Source: Stigonema ocellatum SAG 48.90 = DSM 106950 (GTDB lineage: Bacteria; Cyanobacteriota; Cyanobacteriia; Cyanobacteriales; Nostocaceae). Taken from it: DNA of 6,224 nucleotides. A model generated the notes under the pieces. The model made no database searches. It was not told the origin of the DNA and was given only the letters and a program-made list of their open reading frames with translations. The DNA is taken from NCBI GenBank assembly GCA_016903675.1, contig JADQBA010000280.1:1-6224 (forward strand). Direction: 5' to 3'. This document shows, piece after piece, positions 4,783 through 6,224 of this stretch (position 1 is the first letter of the stretch; each line of letters starts with the position of its first letter). The translations under genes were made by a program, and so were the position numbers.

Positions 4783-5787
4783 ATGGCAGTTATTTACTTA
4801 ATTGAACAAGGAACTTCAATCTATAAAGACTATCAACGTTTTATTATTCATGTATCAGAAAAACCTCGGATTGAAGTTCCAATTCGCGAAGTTGAACAAA
4901 TTCTTGTTTTTGGCAATATTCAATTATCAACTCCTGTGATTAATGCTTGCTTGCAAGATAAAATAGGTGTGTTATTTCTCAGTCAATCTGGACAATATCA
5001 TGGTCATTTGTGGAGTGAAGAGTCAACTAATTTGGATAATCAGCTAATTCAAGTTGAGAGACGCAATGATGATTATTTTCAATTTAGGGTATCCAAGGCT
5101 GTTGTTTTAGGTAAATTAATGAATTCCAAGCAGTTGTTAATGCGATTTAATCGTAAACGCAAATTAGAAAATGTGGAAAAGGCTATTTATGGCATTAATC
5201 AAGATATTGATGCTTTGGAATATGTAGATAATTTGGATTCATTGCGTGGTTATGAAGGGATTGCCGCTGCCAGATATTTTCCAGCTTTTGGCAAGTTAAT
5301 TACTAATTCCAAGTTTGAATTTTCTCTGCGTAACCGTCAACCACCCACCGATCCGGTAAATTCTTTATTGAGTTTTGGTTACACTCTTTTATTTAATAAT
5401 GTTTTAAGTTTTATTATTGCTGAAGGGCTTTCTCCCTATTTCGGCAATTTTCACTATGGTGAGAAGCAGAAACCCTATTTAGCTTTTGATTTAATGGAGG
5501 AAATGAGGTCGGTTATTGTGGATAGCTTAGTTTTAAACATTGTTAATCATTCTTTACTGAAACCACAAGATTTTGACATAGTTTCTAGCACTGGAGGAGT
5601 CTATTTAAATCAATCAGCAAGACGAGTTTTTCTGAAATATTTTGAAAATCGGATGAATGAAGAAATTTCTCATCCAGATTTGCAATCTCAAGTAACATAT
5701 CGTCATGGGATTCAATTACAAGTTAAGCGATATAAACGTAGTTTATTATGTGACGTTCCCTATGAACCTTTTTTAAGAGCAAGTTAG
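4783..5787 (+). CDS. cas1: CRISPR-associated endonuclease/integrase Cas1 (C-terminal part of RT-Cas1)
   Basis: From ATG 4783 this gives 334 residues, a normal stand-alone Cas1 length. It begins with the typical beta-sandwich start MAVIYLIEQGTSI and contains IREVEQILVFGNIQLSTPVI and IGVLFLSQSGQYHGHLW. The catalytic C-terminal domain shows LRGYEGIAAARYF with metal-binding Glu158, RQPPTDPVNSLLSFGY, then FGNFHYG with His224 and LAFDLMEEMRSVIVD with Asp236 and Glu239. All expected active-site positions are present, so it should be able to integrate spacers with Cas2. No good ribosome-binding site precedes ATG 4783 (only GAAGAA directly upstream), and the frame is open upstream back to the A9 run, so it is most likely the C-terminal domain of an RT-Cas1 fusion. 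No cas2 follows in the remaining 437 bp. Confidence 0.93.
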   Translation: MAVIYLIEQGTSIYKDYQRFIIHVSEKPRIEVPIREVEQILVFGNIQLSTPVINACLQDKIGVLFLSQSGQYHGHLWSEESTNLDNQLIQVERRNDDYFQFRVSKAVVLGKLMNSKQLLMRFNRKRKLENVEKAIYGINQDIDALEYVDNLDSLRGYEGIAAARYFPAFGKLITNSKFEFSLRNRQPPTDPVNSLLSFGYTLLFNNVLSFIIAEGLSPYFGNFHYGEKQKPYLAFDLMEEMRSVIVDSLVLNIVNHSLLKPQDFDIVSSTGGVYLNQSARRVFLKYFENRMNEEISHPDLQSQVTYRHGIQLQVKRYKRSLLCDVPYEPFLRAS

Positions 5788-5804
5788 TGATTTTGGATTA
5801 ATCT

Positions 5805-5860
5805 CAAATAGACATCTTGATTTAGGGGAGCAAGGCCTTGCGCCCCTAAAGCGGATTTCA
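5805..5860 (+). repeat. Palindromic repeat related to the element at 311-375; possible cas1 terminator
   Basis: TTTAGGGGAGCAAGG (5821-5835) and CCTTGCGCCCCTAAA (5836-5850) are reverse complements with one mismatch and no spacer, giving a strong hairpin about 30 bp after the Cas1 stop. It is bounded by AAATAGACAT on the left and GCGGATTTCA (5851-5860) on the right, both shared with 311-375 upstream of the WYL gene, in the same orientation. It could terminate the RT-cas1 transcript, although no T-run follows. Confidence 0.6.
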
Positions 5861-5877
5861 ACGAATATATAGGAATC

Positions 5878-6110
5878 CTAAATCATTTGTGAAAAATCTC
5901 AAGTAGTGTAGGGTGGGCACTGCCCACCAAAACCCAGTCTAAATCATTTATGATAAATCTCAAGTAGTTTAGGGTGGGAACTGCCCACAAAAACCCAGAA
6001 TAAATCATTTATGAAAAATCTCAAGTTGTGTAGGGTGGGCACTGCCCACCAAAACCCAGACTAAATCATTTATGAAAAATCTCAAGTAGTGTAGCCCACC
6101 AAAACCCAGA
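5878..6110 (+). repeat. 61-bp tandem repeat, three full copies and one shortened copy
   Basis: Units start at 5878, 5939, 6000 and 6061, an exact 61-bp period. Each begins with (C/A)TAAATCATTT(A/G)TGA, continues with AAATCTCAAGT, and ends with TAGGGTGGGCACTGCCCACC and AAAACCCAG. The palindrome GGTGGGCACTGCCCACC (5912-5928 in unit 1) is degenerate in unit 2. Unit 4 lacks 11 bases (GGTGGGCACTG). There are no unique spacers, so it is not a CRISPR array. Confidence 0.85.
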
Positions 6111-6113
6111 CCT

Positions 6114-6130
6114 GGTGGGCAGTGCCCACC
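6114..6130 (-). repeat. Inverted GTAGGGTGGGCACTGCCCACC palindrome after the tandem array
   Basis: GGTGGGCAGTGCCCACC followed by CTAC (6131-6134) is the reverse complement of the palindrome in the tandem units, and matches 3155-3171. It sits next to the unit that has lost this module, so a local inversion or replacement may have occurred. Confidence 0.55.
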
Positions 6131-6194
6131 CTACGTGTGTTTCAAAAATCTGCGGAGGATTCGTATATATCACATCGAAAAGAGTGAAAATAAG

Positions 6195-6224
6195 AAACCG
6201 GGTAACTCCTGCGAAACCCGGTTT
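6195..6224. repeat. AAACCGGGT/ACCCGGTTT hairpin at the right edge
   Basis: AAACCGGGT (6195-6203) and ACCCGGTTT (6216-6224) are perfect 9-bp arms with a 12-nt loop, of the same family as 2060-2092 and 3089-3103. The repeat may continue beyond the window. Confidence 0.5.

Larger units (their letters stand above)
3632..5787 (+). other. Whole RT-Cas1 fusion locus, joined by a -1 shift at the A9 run
   Basis: Reading the RT frame to the A run and then shifting -1 gives an uninterrupted 718-residue RT-linker-Cas1 protein: 310 RT-side residues, 74 linker residues and the 334-residue Cas1 part. The Cas1 frame has a TAA at 4540-4542 and the RT frame a TAG at 4598-4600, so the shift must fall within 4543-4597, exactly where the nine-A run lies. 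The linker frame stays open for 222 nt with no ATG, GTG or TTG codon, which argues that it is coding and belongs to a fusion. RT-Cas1 fusions are well established in type III-associated loci, including cyanobacteria. Whether the intact protein is made here depends on slippage, or on whether the run length is a sequencing error. Confidence 0.8.
5788..6224. other. Repeat-filled region downstream of cas1, no gene seen
   Basis: The 437 bp to the right edge hold a palindromic repeat (5805-5860), a 61-bp tandem array (5878-6110), an inverted GGTGGGCA palindrome and a partial AAACCGGGT hairpin. No cas2-like frame, CRISPR repeat or RNA gene is recognisable. The 61-bp period is not a multiple of three, so the array is not protein-coding. 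Confidence 0.7.

Noticed and set aside
5878..6110. The regular repeats after cas1 as a CRISPR array
   Set aside because: The whole 61-bp period is repeated with only scattered changes; there are no unique spacers between conserved short repeats.

Overview
The window looks like part of the chromosome or a large plasmid of a filamentous cyanobacterium, probably of the Nostoc/Anabaena group. The basis is AT-rich coding sequence, a Uma2-family gene fragment, a cyanobacterial-type CRISPR-associated WYL regulator, and many short palindromic repeats of the kinds that fill Nostocales intergenic DNA (AGAAACCGGGTTTCT, GTAGGGTGGGCACTGCCCACC, GTAGGTTGGGTTGAGG with CGAAACCCAACA, TTAACTGAACCGTATTGG). The lineage is inferred from style, not from a marker gene.

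Layout, all genes on the + strand: the C-terminal end of a Uma2-family gene (2-295); a repeat-bearing gap with a 96-bp element bounded by 19-bp inverted repeats; a 507-aa WYL-domain protein resembling the CRISPR-associated TIGR03985 family (530-2053); a perfect 16-bp hairpin; a 193-aa RelA/SpoT-type HD hydrolase (2152-2733); about 900 bp of non-coding repeat mosaic (2734-3631); a group-II-intron-like reverse transcriptase (3632-4600); Cas1 (4783-5787); and a closing block of repeats with a 61-bp tandem array (5788-6224).

The main result is that the reverse transcriptase and Cas1 appear to be one RT-Cas1 fusion gene split by a -1 frame change at a run of nine A (4553-4561). The Cas1 frame is open without interruption from 4543 to its stop, contains no ATG, GTG or TTG before 4783, and encodes an acidic linker that joins the lysine-rich end of the RT to Cas1. 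In the RT frame the run forms a perfect A_AAA_AAA slippery heptamer. Ribosomal or RNA-polymerase slippage could therefore make both a 322-aa RT and a 718-aa RT-Cas1. A simple mutation, phase variation, or a sequencing error in the homopolymer are the alternatives.

Functionally, RT-Cas1 is the integrase of type III-associated adaptation modules that can acquire spacers from RNA, and WYL proteins of this kind are candidate regulators of cyanobacterial CRISPR-Cas loci. The window contains no cas2, no effector genes and no CRISPR array; these would have to lie beyond the window or be missing. The HD hydrolase may act on (p)ppGpp or a similar nucleotide, and any link to CRISPR is only positional.
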